A stretch of 64,000 nt of DNA, taken from assembly GCF_020783655.1 (NCBI RefSeq), contig NZ_JAJGQH010000001.1, forward strand, positions 248,001 through 312,000, written 5' to 3'. Below the pieces are notes generated by a model that was given only the letters and a program-made list of their open reading frames with translations, did not search any database and was not told the DNA's origin. Below are positions 20,029 to 29,037 of the stretch, one piece after another; positions within the stretch are counted from its first letter, which is position 1, and the number at the start of each line of letters is the position of its first letter. Source of the DNA: Xanthomonas melonis (lineage in GTDB: Bacteria > Pseudomonadota > Gammaproteobacteria > Xanthomonadales > Xanthomonadaceae). The translations under genes were made by a program, and so were the position numbers.

Positions 20029-20776
20029 GATCCGGGAAGCGGGAATCGGGAATCGGGAATCGGGAATGCAACAGTCGAACCAAGCCGACCTGGTGATTCG
20101 CGCCGAGGCGTTGGGCAAGACCTACGCCGAGGGAAAGATGCGCACGCCGGTGTTCGACGGCCTGGATCTGGCGGTGGCGACTGGCGAGACCGTGGCGATC
20201 GTCGGCGCCTCGGGAGCGGGCAAGAGCACCTTGCTGCACCTGCTGGGCGGGCTGGATGTTCCGACCTCCGGCGAGGTGTACGTGGCCGGCGAGCGCATGT
20301 CCGCGCTGTCGGACGGCCAGCGCGGCAAATTGCGTAACCAGGCGCTGGGATTCGTCTACCAGTTCCACCATCTGTTGCCCGAGTTCACCGCGTTGGAGAA
20401 CGTGATGATGCCGGTGCTGCTGGCGGGCAAGGACGTGGCGGTGGCGCGCGGGCAGGCGCTGCAGCTGCTGGAATCGGTAGGGCTTGGGCACCGCATCGAG
20501 CACAAGCCTGGCGAGCTGTCCGGCGGCGAGCGCCAGCGCTGCGCGGTGGCGCGCGCCTTGGTGAATCGTCCGGGTTGTGTCCTCGGAGACGAGCCCACCG
20601 GCAATCTCGACGACAAGACCGCAGGCACGGTGTTCGAGCTGATGCTGGAACTCAACCGCGCCCAGCGCACCAGTCTGGTATTGGTGACCCACGACCGCAG
20701 CCTGGCGCGTCGGCTGGATCGGGTGCTGGAGTTGCACCAGGGCAGGTTGCGCGAGCTGGCGCCTTCGGCGGTGTAG
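20021..20776 (+). CDS. lolD: Lipoprotein-releasing ABC ATPase
   Basis: ATPase that drives LolC/E. Walker A is GASGAGKST, the Q-loop is [22 protein letters not shown], the signature is [15 protein letters not shown] and Walker B is [11 protein letters not shown]. All match LolD, including the family H-H-L-L-P-E-F segment. The ATG at 20021 overlaps the lolC stop by 8 bp and gives 251 residues, but codons 5-16 come from a heptamer tandem repeat. A second in-frame ATG at 20066 ([10 protein letters not shown]) gives 236 residues, nearer the usual length. The true start is uncertain. Confidence 0.94.
   Translation: MNEIREAGIGNRESGMQQSNQADLVIRAEALGKTYAEGKMRTPVFDGLDLAVATGETVAIVGASGAGKSTLLHLLGGLDVPTSGEVYVAGERMSALSDGQRGKLRNQALGFVYQFHHLLPEFTALENVMMPVLLAGKDVAVARGQALQLLESVGLGHRIEHKPGELSGGERQRCAVARALVNRPGCVLGDEPTGNLDDKTAGTVFELMLELNRAQRTSLVLVTHDRSLARRLDRVLELHQGRLRELAPSAV
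20034..20068. repeat. Heptanucleotide tandem repeat inside the start of lolD
   Basis: Five consecutive 7-mers: GGGAAGC, three copies of GGGAATC, then GGGAATG. The last contains the second possible lolD start codon. Seven is not a multiple of three, so a change of one copy would shift the frame of the upstream start but not of the downstream one. Confidence 0.8.
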
Positions 20777-21126
20777 CTGCTGCGACAGCATCGGCTCGTC
20801 CGGTGCCGTTTCGATGAAGAGTTTCGTTCGCAGCGCGAATCGCTGTCTTCTACCCGACACGGCGCCACTCCGGTGGACGCCGGTGTCGTGGATACGACCA
20901 TTGCACCGCACGTCCTCGGCCACTTGCGGCCGTGCTCGTGGGGCGAGCAAGCGCGGCGGCCAACGTTCATTGACTTCCCAGCGTCGCCAAGCCTGTCGCC
21001 GGTCTGCGGCAACACGATTCGCGTAATCACAGCTTCCGTCCGGATCTGCGATGTCAGCGGGCAGGCACTTGCATGACGGCATCGGCACAGGCCTGCGATG
21101 ACCTGCTGCGCCGAGCCGCCGTGCAC
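20777..21126. other. Intergenic region between convergent lolD and PRISE reductase
   Basis: About 350 bp with no credible gene, no obvious terminator with a T-run, and no recognised repeat. Confidence 0.5.
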
Positions 21127-22191
21127 TCAGGGGATGATGCGCAACGCACGCAAACGGGTGAACAACTCCAGAAACGAAGCGCGACTGTCGTAGAAGCCTG
21201 TAAAGCCCAGTTCGCGGCTCTTGGTCATGTCGTTGACGCACTCGATCTCGCGACCCAGATCTGCGTCGGTATGCCACCACGAAGCCAGGCGATCGACGTC
21301 GGTCTCCACCAGCGCATGTTTGGCAGCCAATTCGGCCCACAGCGCAGGTGCGGTGTCGGTCAGGCGTGCTTCCAGCGGCTGCGGTGTCTCAGGGCAGGGC
21401 GCCGCCTCGAGATCGAAGAACTGCGCGATTTCGCCCCACATCCAACGCCAGCGGAACACGTCGCCGTTGACCGTATTGAAGGCCTGATTACGCGCTGCGG
21501 GATTCAGGCCTGCCCAGGCCAGTTGGCGGCCGAGCAGCCCCGCATCGGTGAGATCGGTAAGACTGTTCCATTGCGCCTGTGAGCCGGGAAACACGAACGG
21601 CTGACCGGTGTGCTTGCACAGAGATGCATAGACAGCCAGGGTCACGCCCATGTTCATCGCATTGCTGCCGTTGGCAATGCCGATCATGGTGTGCGAGCGA
21701 TGCACGCTCCAGCCGAAGCCATGCCGCTCGGCGTGCGCGAACAGCAGGTCCTCGAGCGTGTAGTAGAAGTTTTCGCCCGGCTGGCGCGGCTCGCTCTCGC
21801 GGAACGGCGTTTCGGCCTTGCCGCTACCGTAGTTCTCGAACGCGCCCAGGTAGTGCTTGGTGCCGGTGACCAGAGCCATGTGTTGCAGTGGCGCATGGCT
21901 CAAGGCATCACATAGATGGCGCATCATCGCACCGTTGGCTTCGACGTTCTCGCGCTCGGTATCGCGACGTGTCCAGGTGCAGAAGAACACATGGGTGATC
22001 GGCAGGTCGCGCAGCGCAGTGTGGGTGGCTTCTGTATCGAGCAGATCGGCAGCCACGGGGATGACGCCATCCTGCGGTAAGGGGCGCCGCGCGAGGCCGT
22101 AGACGGTCCAGCCATCGGCCACCAGCACGTTGGCGAGGTTGTAACCGGAGATGCCGGTTACGCCGACGATCAGTGCAATACCTTTCCGCAT
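21127..22191 (-). CDS. PRISE-type NAD(P)H-dependent enone reductase (SDR family)
   Basis: Extended short-chain dehydrogenase of 354 residues. The Rossmann motif VGVTGISGYNL is at the N-terminus, and TWTRRDTERENVEANGAMM matches the cofactor region. The catalytic residues follow the progesterone 5-beta-reductase/iridoid synthase (PRISE) pattern rather than YxxxK: a lysine in TGTKHYLGAFE and a tyrosine in ENFYYTLEDLLF. Plant members reduce activated C=C bonds; bacterial substrates are mostly unknown. The start MRKGIALIVGVTG is preceded by GGAG at good spacing, so the longer open frame is rejected. It appears monocistronic. Confidence 0.85.
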   Translation of the reverse strand: MRKGIALIVGVTGISGYNLANVLVADGWTVYGLARRPLPQDGVIPVAADLLDTEATHTALRDLPITHVFFCTWTRRDTERENVEANGAMMRHLCDALSHAPLQHMALVTGTKHYLGAFENYGSGKAETPFRESEPRQPGENFYYTLEDLLFAHAERHGFGWSVHRSHTMIGIANGSNAMNMGVTLAVYASLCKHTGQPFVFPGSQAQWNSLTDLTDAGLLGRQLAWAGLNPAARNQAFNTVNGDVFRWRWMWGEIAQFFDLEAAPCPETPQPLEARLTDTAPALWAELAAKHALVETDVDRLASWWHTDADLGREIECVNDMTKSRELGFTGFYDSRASFLELFTRLRALRIIP

Positions 22192-22602
22192 TGGGGGGAC
22201 TCCTCGAAACAGTGGCGACCATAGCCGCAACGCCATGAAATCGAGGCGAACAAAGCGTGAGTCAGTCCTTGGCTGGATGCTTTCTCGCGCCACGGCGCAG
22301 GGTGGCAATGCGTTGGCGACACGCGACCTGCGCTCCGGGCGTGGCGACGCCAGCCGTCGCTGCGCAGCGGTTGCCCGCACAGACCGCATCCCCGACCGCC
22401 GTTGGCGCTGCGGCGACAGCGTGTCCAGCGATGCGCCTGTGCCGCGCGCGTGCGGCAAACCGCCACGGCCGAGACGGGCATCTTCCTACAGGCGCAAGCG
22501 ATCGTCTGGGCTGTTGCAGTTCGCTCGTCCAGCCTAACGTGGTCTGGCGAAGCGAGGGCGATCACGGTGGCGACAGGCGATAGGCAAGCAACCCCAGCGG
22601 TC
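22192..22602. other. Divergent intergenic region, PRISE reductase / comEC
   Basis: About 410 GC-rich bases. Open frames cross it on both strands but have no recognised motifs and appear to be compositional shadows. Promoters for both genes should lie here; none is strong enough to mark. Confidence 0.5.
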
Positions 22603-24975
22603 ATGGCGCTGCCGCGCATCACCGCCGTGCCCGTCGCGGCGGCATTCCTGCTCGGCGTCGTGGCGTGCGCGTGGTCTCCAGCGGCCGCGTCGCGTGGGAT
22701 CTACGTGGCCTGCATGCTGATCGCCGGGTTCGCCGTGGGAGCCATTCTGTGGAAACGTCCAGGGTGGAGCAGGTGGGGGCTAGCGGCGGCGACGGCCGTG
22801 TTGGGCTTTGGATTCACCGGCTGGCATGCCGTCGCTGTGTTGCAGGCGCAACTGCAGCCTGCCGATGAAGGGCGTACTGTCAGCGTCAGCGGTTCGGTCG
22901 TCGGATTGCCGATCGTCGAGCCGCGGCGCACCCGTTTTCAGCTGCACGTCGACGACGATCGGAAGCAGCCGCCTGCATTGCGCGGAAAGCTGTTGCAACT
23001 GGCGTGGTACGACCCATTCGGCGCCGAGCGGATCGGGCCACGCGCCGCGCTGCGGGCCGGATCGAGCTGGCAGTTGCCGCTCAAGCTGCGTGCACCACGC
23101 GGCTTGCGCAACCCGGGCGGCTTCGATGCCGAACGCCAGGCGCTGGCGCAACGCCTGGCGGCAACCGGCGCCGTGCGCGACCCGGTCGCCGCGCGTCAAC
23201 TCGCTGCGCCGCGCGGCGTGGATGCCTGGCGTGACCGGATGTCGTTGCGCATCGCTGCGCAGGTGCCAGGGCCGTCGGCCCCGTACTTGCGGGCGCTGGC
23301 GCTGGGCGATACGCGTGGGCTGGATGATGCGGCATGGGCAACGCTGCGTGCCACCGGGCTCAGTCATCTGATCGCAATCTCGGGTTTCCATGTCGGATTG
23401 GTGGCCGCCTTCTTCGCGCTGCTGGTGACGGCGCTGTGGCGCTGGCAGCCGGGTCTGGGGACCACCATGCCGCGCCTGCATGCTGCCGCGATCGCCGCGG
23501 CGATCGGCGCAATGGCCTATGCGGTGTTGGCAGGTCTGGCCCTGCCCACGGTGCGAACGGTGCTGATGATTGCGGTGGTCGCGGCGGCGCGGGTGTTGCG
23601 AAGACGCGCCACGACGGCCCAGATCCTCGCGCTGGCCCTGATGGCGGTGCTGGGTTGGGACCCATTGAGCGTAATGGTGGCAGGCTTCTGGCTGAGCTTT
23701 GCCGGTGTCGCCTGGCTGGTATGGTGTCTGCCCCCGGACGACCGTGCCGTCGTGCGGGGATTTGTTTCTGCGCAGGCAGTCGCCACGGTCGGTCTGTTGC
23801 CGCTGACCGTCAGTCTGTTCGGCCAAGCGTCGTTGATCGGTCCGCTGGCCAATCTGGTCGCCATTCCATGGTGGACCTGTGTCGTGGTGCCCTTATGCCT
23901 GCTGGGAACCGCGCTCGAAGCGCTTTACCTGGGTGCCGGCACCTGGGCATGGCGGCTGGCGGGCTGGTGCTTCGAGCTGACCTGGCCCGGCTTTGTCTGG
24001 CTGGGGCGGACCCCGGCGGCGCTTTGGTGGGTGCCCGAATCTACCGCGATCGCGTTGCTCGCGGCCTTGCTGGGGGCATTCTGGCTACTGCTGCCGCGCG
24101 GCACGCCGGGCAAGATGCTGGCGATCATGCTGTGGCTCCCCTTGCTGTGGCCGGATCGCGAATTACCCGCCGCAGGGGAGGCTGACCTGCACGTGTTCGA
24201 TGTCGGCCAGGGCCTGGCTGTGCTGGTGCGCACGCAGCGGCACGCGCTGCTATTGGATACCGGCCCGGCGGTACGCGACGGCTTCGATGCCGGCGAGCGC
24301 GTGGTCCTGCCGGCATTGCACGCACTCGGCGTACGTGGGCTGGACGCGCTGATCCTCAGTCACGCCGATGCCGATCATGCCGGCGGGTACGCCGCGGTGC
24401 GCGCCGGAATGCCAGTCGCCACGACCGCGGCGCCCGCCGGAGCGCCAGTGGATGTGGCCACCCGCTGCCAGGCCGGCCAGCAGTGGGAATGGGACGGTGT
24501 GCACTTTTCCTTGCTGCATCCCAGCCCTCGCTTCCCCTATTTGCGCAACCAGTCCAGCTGCGTGCTGCGGGTCGCAACCCGGCACGGCAGCGCGTTGCTG
24601 CCGGGCGACATTGACGAGCTTGTCGAACATCGCCTGCTGCGCGACGCAGGCGCAGGAGTACGGGCGGATCTGGTGGTGGTGCCGCACCATGGCAGCGCCG
24701 ACGGTTCGCATCCGGCCTTCATCGCCGCCACCGGTGCGCGGCTTGCGCTGGTGTCTGCGGGGTATGGCAACCGCTTCGGGCACCCGCGCGCGCAGGTGGT
24801 ACGGCGCTGGCGGGAAAGTGGTGCCGAAGTGCTCAATACTGCCGACTCCGGCGCGCTGCGGGTGTGGCTGGGCGCCGACGGCCTGCAGGTGCGCGAACGA
24901 CGGCGTTGGCAGCCGCGGCTGTGGGACGCTGCAGAACGGCGGCGGTCGGCTGTTATCCTAGCGGCCAGCGAATAG
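22603..24975 (+). CDS. comEC: DNA internalization protein ComEC/Rec2
   Basis: Polytopic inner-membrane channel that takes up single-stranded DNA during natural transformation. It has 790 residues from MALPRITAVPV; the open frame continues 67 codons upstream without helices. N-terminal helices and an OB-like domain (about 60-170) come first. The competence domain follows with GLSHLIAISGFHVGLVAAFF and many helices. A C-terminal metallo-beta-lactamase domain has LILSHADADHAGG and VVVPHHGSADGSHPAF. All three domains are complete. It sits just before exbB and msbA, as comEC precedes msbA-lpxK in many gammaproteobacteria. Confidence 0.94.
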   Translation: MALPRITAVPVAAAFLLGVVACAWSPAAASRGIYVACMLIAGFAVGAILWKRPGWSRWGLAAATAVLGFGFTGWHAVAVLQAQLQPADEGRTVSVSGSVVGLPIVEPRRTRFQLHVDDDRKQPPALRGKLLQLAWYDPFGAERIGPRAALRAGSSWQLPLKLRAPRGLRNPGGFDAERQALAQRLAATGAVRDPVAARQLAAPRGVDAWRDRMSLRIAAQVPGPSAPYLRALALGDTRGLDDAAWATLRATGLSHLIAISGFHVGLVAAFFALLVTALWRWQPGLGTTMPRLHAAAIAAAIGAMAYAVLAGLALPTVRTVLMIAVVAAARVLRRRATTAQILALALMAVLGWDPLSVMVAGFWLSFAGVAWLVWCLPPDDRAVVRGFVSAQAVATVGLLPLTVSLFGQASLIGPLANLVAIPWWTCVVVPLCLLGTALEALYLGAGTWAWRLAGWCFELTWPGFVWLGRTPAALWWVPESTAIALLAALLGAFWLLLPRGTPGKMLAIMLWLPLLWPDRELPAAGEADLHVFDVGQGLAVLVRTQRHALLLDTGPAVRDGFDAGERVVLPALHALGVRGLDALILSHADADHAGGYAAVRAGMPVATTAAPAGAPVDVATRCQAGQQWEWDGVHFSLLHPSPRFPYLRNQSSCVLRVATRHGSALLPGDIDELVEHRLLRDAGAGVRADLVVVPHHGSADGSHPAFIAATGARLALVSAGYGNRFGHPRAQVVRRWRESGAEVLNTADSGALRVWLGADGLQVRERRRWQPRLWDAAERRRSAVILAASE

Positions 24976-25003
24976 GCGGCCACGTCGCCGGAGGAATCGA
25001 ATC

Positions 25004-25663
25004 GTGTTGGAGCTGGTCAAGGCGGGCGGTTGGCCGATGGTGCCGTTGCTGTTGTTGGGCGTGATCGCGTTGGCGATCGTGCTGGAACGTCTGTGGACCT
25101 TGCGCCGCAACGAAGTAACGCCTCCAGGCCTGGGGGAAGAAGTGCGTAACTGGGCGGCGCGCGGCAAGCTCGACCCCCCCCATATCGAGTCGCTGCGCCG
25201 CAATTCGCCGTTGGGCGCGCTGCTGGCGGCGGCGCTGGATGTGCGCGGCCGTCCGCGCGATCTGGTTCGCGAACGGATCGAAGACACCGGCCGCCATGTG
25301 GTCCATCGCATGGAGCGGTACCTGAATGCGTTAGGCACGATCGCCTCGGCCGGTCCGCTGCTCGGCCTGCTGGGTACCGTGGTCGGCATGATCCAGATGT
25401 TCCTGGGCATCCTCGACCATGGCGTGGGCGACGTGAATCAGCTGGCCGGCGGCATCGGCAAGGCACTGGTGTGCACCGCCACCGGCATGATCATCGCGGT
25501 GCCGGCACTGATGGCGCACCGTTTCTTCAAAGGGCGCATCGCCGGCTACGTCATCGAAATGGAACAGGAAGCCACGCTGTTGCTGGATACGATGGATGGC
25601 CGCGTGGCACCGGCCGCGGTGCCGAGCGCGGCTGGCGCCAGACCTGCCGCGGCGAAGGGCTGA
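25004..25663 (+). CDS. exbB: ExbB/TolQ-family proton channel protein
   Basis: Inner-membrane MotA/TolQ/ExbB protein of 219 residues that forms a proton channel with ExbD. One N-terminal helix (about 10-28) is followed by a cytoplasmic loop and two C-terminal helices (about 110-135 and 150-172), with the conserved ASAGPLLGLLGTVVGMIQMF and IGKALVCTATGMIIAVPALMAHRFF. The start is GTG, supported by GGAGGA 8 bp upstream. exbD follows after 3 bp. No tonB gene is adjacent. Confidence 0.93.
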   Translation: MLELVKAGGWPMVPLLLLGVIALAIVLERLWTLRRNEVTPPGLGEEVRNWAARGKLDPPHIESLRRNSPLGALLAAALDVRGRPRDLVRERIEDTGRHVVHRMERYLNALGTIASAGPLLGLLGTVVGMIQMFLGILDHGVGDVNQLAGGIGKALVCTATGMIIAVPALMAHRFFKGRIAGYVIEMEQEATLLLDTMDGRVAPAAVPSAAGARPAAAKG

Positions 25664-25666
25664 CGG

Positions 25667-26122
25667 ATGCGTATCGGCAGTGACCGAAGCCAGGACGAGC
25701 CGCATATCGACCTGGTGCCATTGATCGACGTCATTCTCGTGCTCATCATCTTCTTCGTGGTGACCACGACCTTCGACGCACGCTCCACGTTGCAACTGCA
25801 GTTGCCGACCGCCAGCGATCAGAACACCAGCGCGCCGCCGCGCTCGCTGAGTGTGCTGGTCAATGCAGACGGGCATTACTTCATCAACGATCAAGAGGTG
25901 CTGCGCGCGGATGTGGACTCGCTGAAGCAGACCATCGCCCAGATCGCCGGCGACGATCGCGAACAGACCGTGTTGATGCGGGCCGATGCGCGCACGCCTT
26001 ACCAGGCCGTGGTGACTGCGCAGGATGCATTGGGCCAGCTTGGCTTCCGGCGCATTGCCATCGCCACTGCGCCGCAGCCCGGCGCTACCGGTACGACCAG
26101 CAGGAACGGAACCCGCCAGTGA
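25667..26122 (+). CDS. exbD: ExbD/TolR-family protein
   Basis: Partner of ExbB, 151 residues: a short cytoplasmic N-terminus, one transmembrane helix with the essential aspartate in HIDLVPLIDVILVLIIFFVVTTTF, then a periplasmic domain ending ALGQLGFRRIAIAT. The pair could energise a TonB-type protein or another envelope process. The stop overlaps the GTG start of msbA, so ExbD and MsbA are translationally coupled. Confidence 0.93.
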   Translation: MRIGSDRSQDEPHIDLVPLIDVILVLIIFFVVTTTFDARSTLQLQLPTASDQNTSAPPRSLSVLVNADGHYFINDQEVLRADVDSLKQTIAQIAGDDREQTVLMRADARTPYQAVVTAQDALGQLGFRRIAIATAPQPGATGTTSRNGTRQ

Positions 26123-27888
26123 CCAATCCCAACGACCGCCCGGCGCCAGTCTCGTCCTGGCGCACGTACCGTCGCCTGCTGGCCTTCGCCAAGCCCTACC
26201 GGCTGTTGCTGGTGGTCGCGTTGATTGCCGCCTTGATCGAGGCGGCCGGTACCACCGGCTTCCTGGCGTTGATGAAGCCGATCACCGACGAGACCTTCAT
26301 CTACAAGAACTCTGCGGTCAGCAACTGGTTGCCGGTACAGATCATCCTGTTGTTCGTGGTCCGCGGCGCCGCCGGCTACATCACCGACATGGCGATGGGC
26401 AAGTCGGCGCGCAGCATCGCGCGCGATCTGCGCATCAAGGTGATGGCCAAGTATCTGCGCCTGCCCGGATCGCGCTTCGACGCCGAGCCGGTACCCTCGA
26501 TGCTGGTGCGCCTGGGTTCGGACTCGGACCAGGTGGCGCAGGCGGCGGTGGATGCGGTCAAGGTGATGATCCAGCAATCCTTGCAGGTGATCGGCGCCCT
26601 GGCGCTGATGCTCTGGCACAGCTGGCAGGTGACCTTGACCATCGTGGTGCTGGCGCCGGTACTGGCCTGGGTGATGGACAAGGTGGCGCGGCGTTATCGA
26701 CGTATCAGCCACAGCATCCAGGAAAGCGGTGCGCAGCTGTTGCAGGCCGCCGACCAGACCTTGTCCAGCCACCAGGAAGTCAAGATCTACGGCGCGCAGC
26801 AGACCGAAATGGAGCGCTACGGCGCACTGGCCGATCGCAATCTGCGCCTGGCAATGAAGGTCGAATCCACCCGCGGGCTATCAACTGCAACGGTGCAGAT
26901 GATCGGCGCGATCGGCTTGTCGGCATTGTTGTTCGTGGCCGGAACGCAGGCAGCGGCTGGGCGCCTGACCGCGGGCGACTTCGTGGTGCTGATGACCTCG
27001 ATGCTGACGATCATTCCCGGCCTCAAGCAGCTCACCAACGTGCAGAACATGGTGCAGCGCGGCCTGGCCTCGGCCGAACGCCTGTTCTCGGTGCTGGACA
27101 GCCCGAACGAGCCGGATCAGGGCACACTGCCATTGACGCGCGCCAAGGGCCTGATCGAGTTCCGCGGCGTGACCGCGCGCTATCCGGAGCAGGTGAATCC
27201 AGCACTGGCCGATGTCAGCTTCGTCGCCCAGCCCGGCACGGTGACTGCGATCGTCGGGCGTTCCGGTAGCGGAAAATCCAGCCTGATCAAGTTGATTCCC
27301 CGTTTCTACGAAGCCGAATCCGGGCAAATCCTGCTCGACGGCCAACCGCTGCAGGCGTATTCGCTGGCCGATCTGCGCCGCCAGATCGCCCTGGTCGGGC
27401 AGCAGGTGATGCTGTTCGACGGCAGCATCGCCGACAATGTCGCCTACGGCGAGATGCGCAGCGTCGAGGCCGGTCGACTGGAGCGCGCCATCCACGGTGC
27501 CAACGCAATGGAATTCGTCGAGCAGTTGCCGGAGGGCCTGCAGTCGCACGTGGGAACCAAGGGCGGGCGATTGTCCGGTGGCCAGCGGCAGCGTCTGGCG
27601 ATCGCGCGCGCCATGCTGAAGGATGCGCCGATCCTCATCCTGGACGAGGCGACCGCCGCGTTGGACAACGAATCCGAGCGTCTGGTGCAGGACGCCCTGC
27701 ACAAACTGATGCCCGACCGCACCACCTTGGTGATCGCGCATCGTCTGTCCACCATCGAGCATGCCGATCAGGTGCTGGTGATGGACCAGGGCCGCATCGT
27801 CGAGCGTGGCACACACACCGAATTGCTGGCGCAGGGCGGACTGTATTCGCACCTGCACGGCATGCAGTTTCGCGAACGGCAGGCATGA
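26119..27888 (+). CDS. msbA: Lipid A export ABC transporter (flippase)
   Basis: Inner-membrane exporter that flips lipid A-core, 589 residues with a fused six-helix domain and ATPase. Residues 1-330 hold the membrane domain, including [22 protein letters not shown]. The ATPase carries Walker [10 protein letters not shown], the Q-loop [20 protein letters not shown], the signature [15 protein letters not shown] and Walker [13 protein letters not shown]. Translation starts at a GTG overlapping exbD. It overlaps lpxK by ATGA, the conserved lipid A pair. Confidence 0.95.
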   Translation: MTNPNDRPAPVSSWRTYRRLLAFAKPYRLLLVVALIAALIEAAGTTGFLALMKPITDETFIYKNSAVSNWLPVQIILLFVVRGAAGYITDMAMGKSARSIARDLRIKVMAKYLRLPGSRFDAEPVPSMLVRLGSDSDQVAQAAVDAVKVMIQQSLQVIGALALMLWHSWQVTLTIVVLAPVLAWVMDKVARRYRRISHSIQESGAQLLQAADQTLSSHQEVKIYGAQQTEMERYGALADRNLRLAMKVESTRGLSTATVQMIGAIGLSALLFVAGTQAAAGRLTAGDFVVLMTSMLTIIPGLKQLTNVQNMVQRGLASAERLFSVLDSPNEPDQGTLPLTRAKGLIEFRGVTARYPEQVNPALADVSFVAQPGTVTAIVGRSGSGKSSLIKLIPRFYEAESGQILLDGQPLQAYSLADLRRQIALVGQQVMLFDGSIADNVAYGEMRSVEAGRLERAIHGANAMEFVEQLPEGLQSHVGTKGGRLSGGQRQRLAIARAMLKDAPILILDEATAALDNESERLVQDALHKLMPDRTTLVIAHRLSTIEHADQVLVMDQGRIVERGTHTELLAQGGLYSHLHGMQFRERQA

Positions 27889-28916
27889 GCAAGCGCGGCA
27901 CCCGCACACCGGGGTATTGGTACGACAGCACGCCGATCCCGTTGCCGGCGCGCCTGCTGGCGCCGGTCTACGGCGCTGCGATCGCGTTGCGGCGCGGGTT
28001 GTACCGGCGCGGCTGGCGCAAGCGCCATGGCGTGCCGGTTCCGGTGATCGTGGTCGGCAACGTCACCGCCGGTGGTACCGGCAAGACGCCGCTCACCATT
28101 GCGCTGGTGTCCAAGCTGCAGGAAGCAGGCTGGACGCCAGGTGTGGCCAGTCGGGGCTACGGCCGCGACGACGCCGGCACTGCGCGTTGGGTCGATGCCG
28201 ACACGCCGGTCGCACTCGGTGGCGACGAGCCGGTGCTGATCGCATGGAAGACAGGGGCACGCGTACGCGTGGACAGTGACCGCGTTGCGGCCGCCAAGGC
28301 GCTGGTCGAGGCGGGGTGCGACATCGTCGTCTGTGACGACGGGCTGCAGCACTATCGGCTGGCACGCGATGTCGAGATCGAAGTGGTCGATGGCCAGCGC
28401 CGCTACGGCAACGGCCGCCTGCTGCCTGCCGGCCCGCTGCGCGAACCGGCCACGCGGGCGCATGAGTGCGACTTCCGGGTCGTCAATCTCGGCCAGGCCA
28501 GCGATGCAGTCCCGCCGGCCGACGCTGCCGGTTTCGGCGAATGGCAGATGCACCTGAGCATCGACAGCGTGCAGCCGATGGACGGCAAGCGCGCGCGACC
28601 GCTGAGTGTCCTGGCCGGTCAACGCGTGCATGCGGTCGCCGGCATTGCACATCCGGAACGCTTCTTCGCCATGCTGCGCGCCCGGGGCATCGGCGTGGTA
28701 CCGCATGCCTTCCCCGATCATCATGTGTACACGGCCAAGGATTTCAGCTTCGGTAGCCGCCTGCCTGTGTTGATGACCGAGAAGGATGCGGTGAAATGCC
28801 GTCCATTCGCCGACGAGTGGCTGTACAGCGTGCCGCTCAAGGCCGGGCTGCCAGCCGCGTTCTGGGTGAGTCTGCTGGATCGTCTGGATACGCTGGCCAG
28901 CCGGCACGCCGATTAG
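27885..28916 (+). CDS. lpxK: Tetraacyldisaccharide 4'-kinase
   Basis: Adds the 4'-phosphate to the lipid A precursor at the inner face of the inner membrane. The 343-residue protein has one N-terminal hydrophobic segment (about 17-36), Walker [12 protein letters not shown] (58-68), the family SRGYGRDD motif and [21 protein letters not shown]. Length is normal. It ends the comEC-exbB-exbD-msbA-lpxK run. In many relatives kdsB follows closely; here a TonB-dependent receptor on the opposite strand intervenes. Confidence 0.96.
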   Translation: MSKRGTRTPGYWYDSTPIPLPARLLAPVYGAAIALRRGLYRRGWRKRHGVPVPVIVVGNVTAGGTGKTPLTIALVSKLQEAGWTPGVASRGYGRDDAGTARWVDADTPVALGGDEPVLIAWKTGARVRVDSDRVAAAKALVEAGCDIVVCDDGLQHYRLARDVEIEVVDGQRRYGNGRLLPAGPLREPATRAHECDFRVVNLGQASDAVPPADAAGFGEWQMHLSIDSVQPMDGKRARPLSVLAGQRVHAVAGIAHPERFFAMLRARGIGVVPHAFPDHHVYTAKDFSFGSRLPVLMTEKDAVKCRPFADEWLYSVPLKAGLPAAFWVSLLDRLDTLASRHAD

Positions 28917-29037
28917 CCGGCGCGTCGGGCCCCACTGGGGCAGGGCGCCGGCACCGGCGCATTCGGCAAGCAATGCCCTGCATGGCCAGGCGCGCTCAGC
29001 GTCCCTTTGCGGCTCGCCGAGCGCAGTGGCGCGCCGA

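Noticed and set aside
22170..22622. Minus-strand frame overlapping the PRISE gene start and spacer
   Set aside because: It overlaps the reductase promoter region and has no domain or ribosome-binding site.
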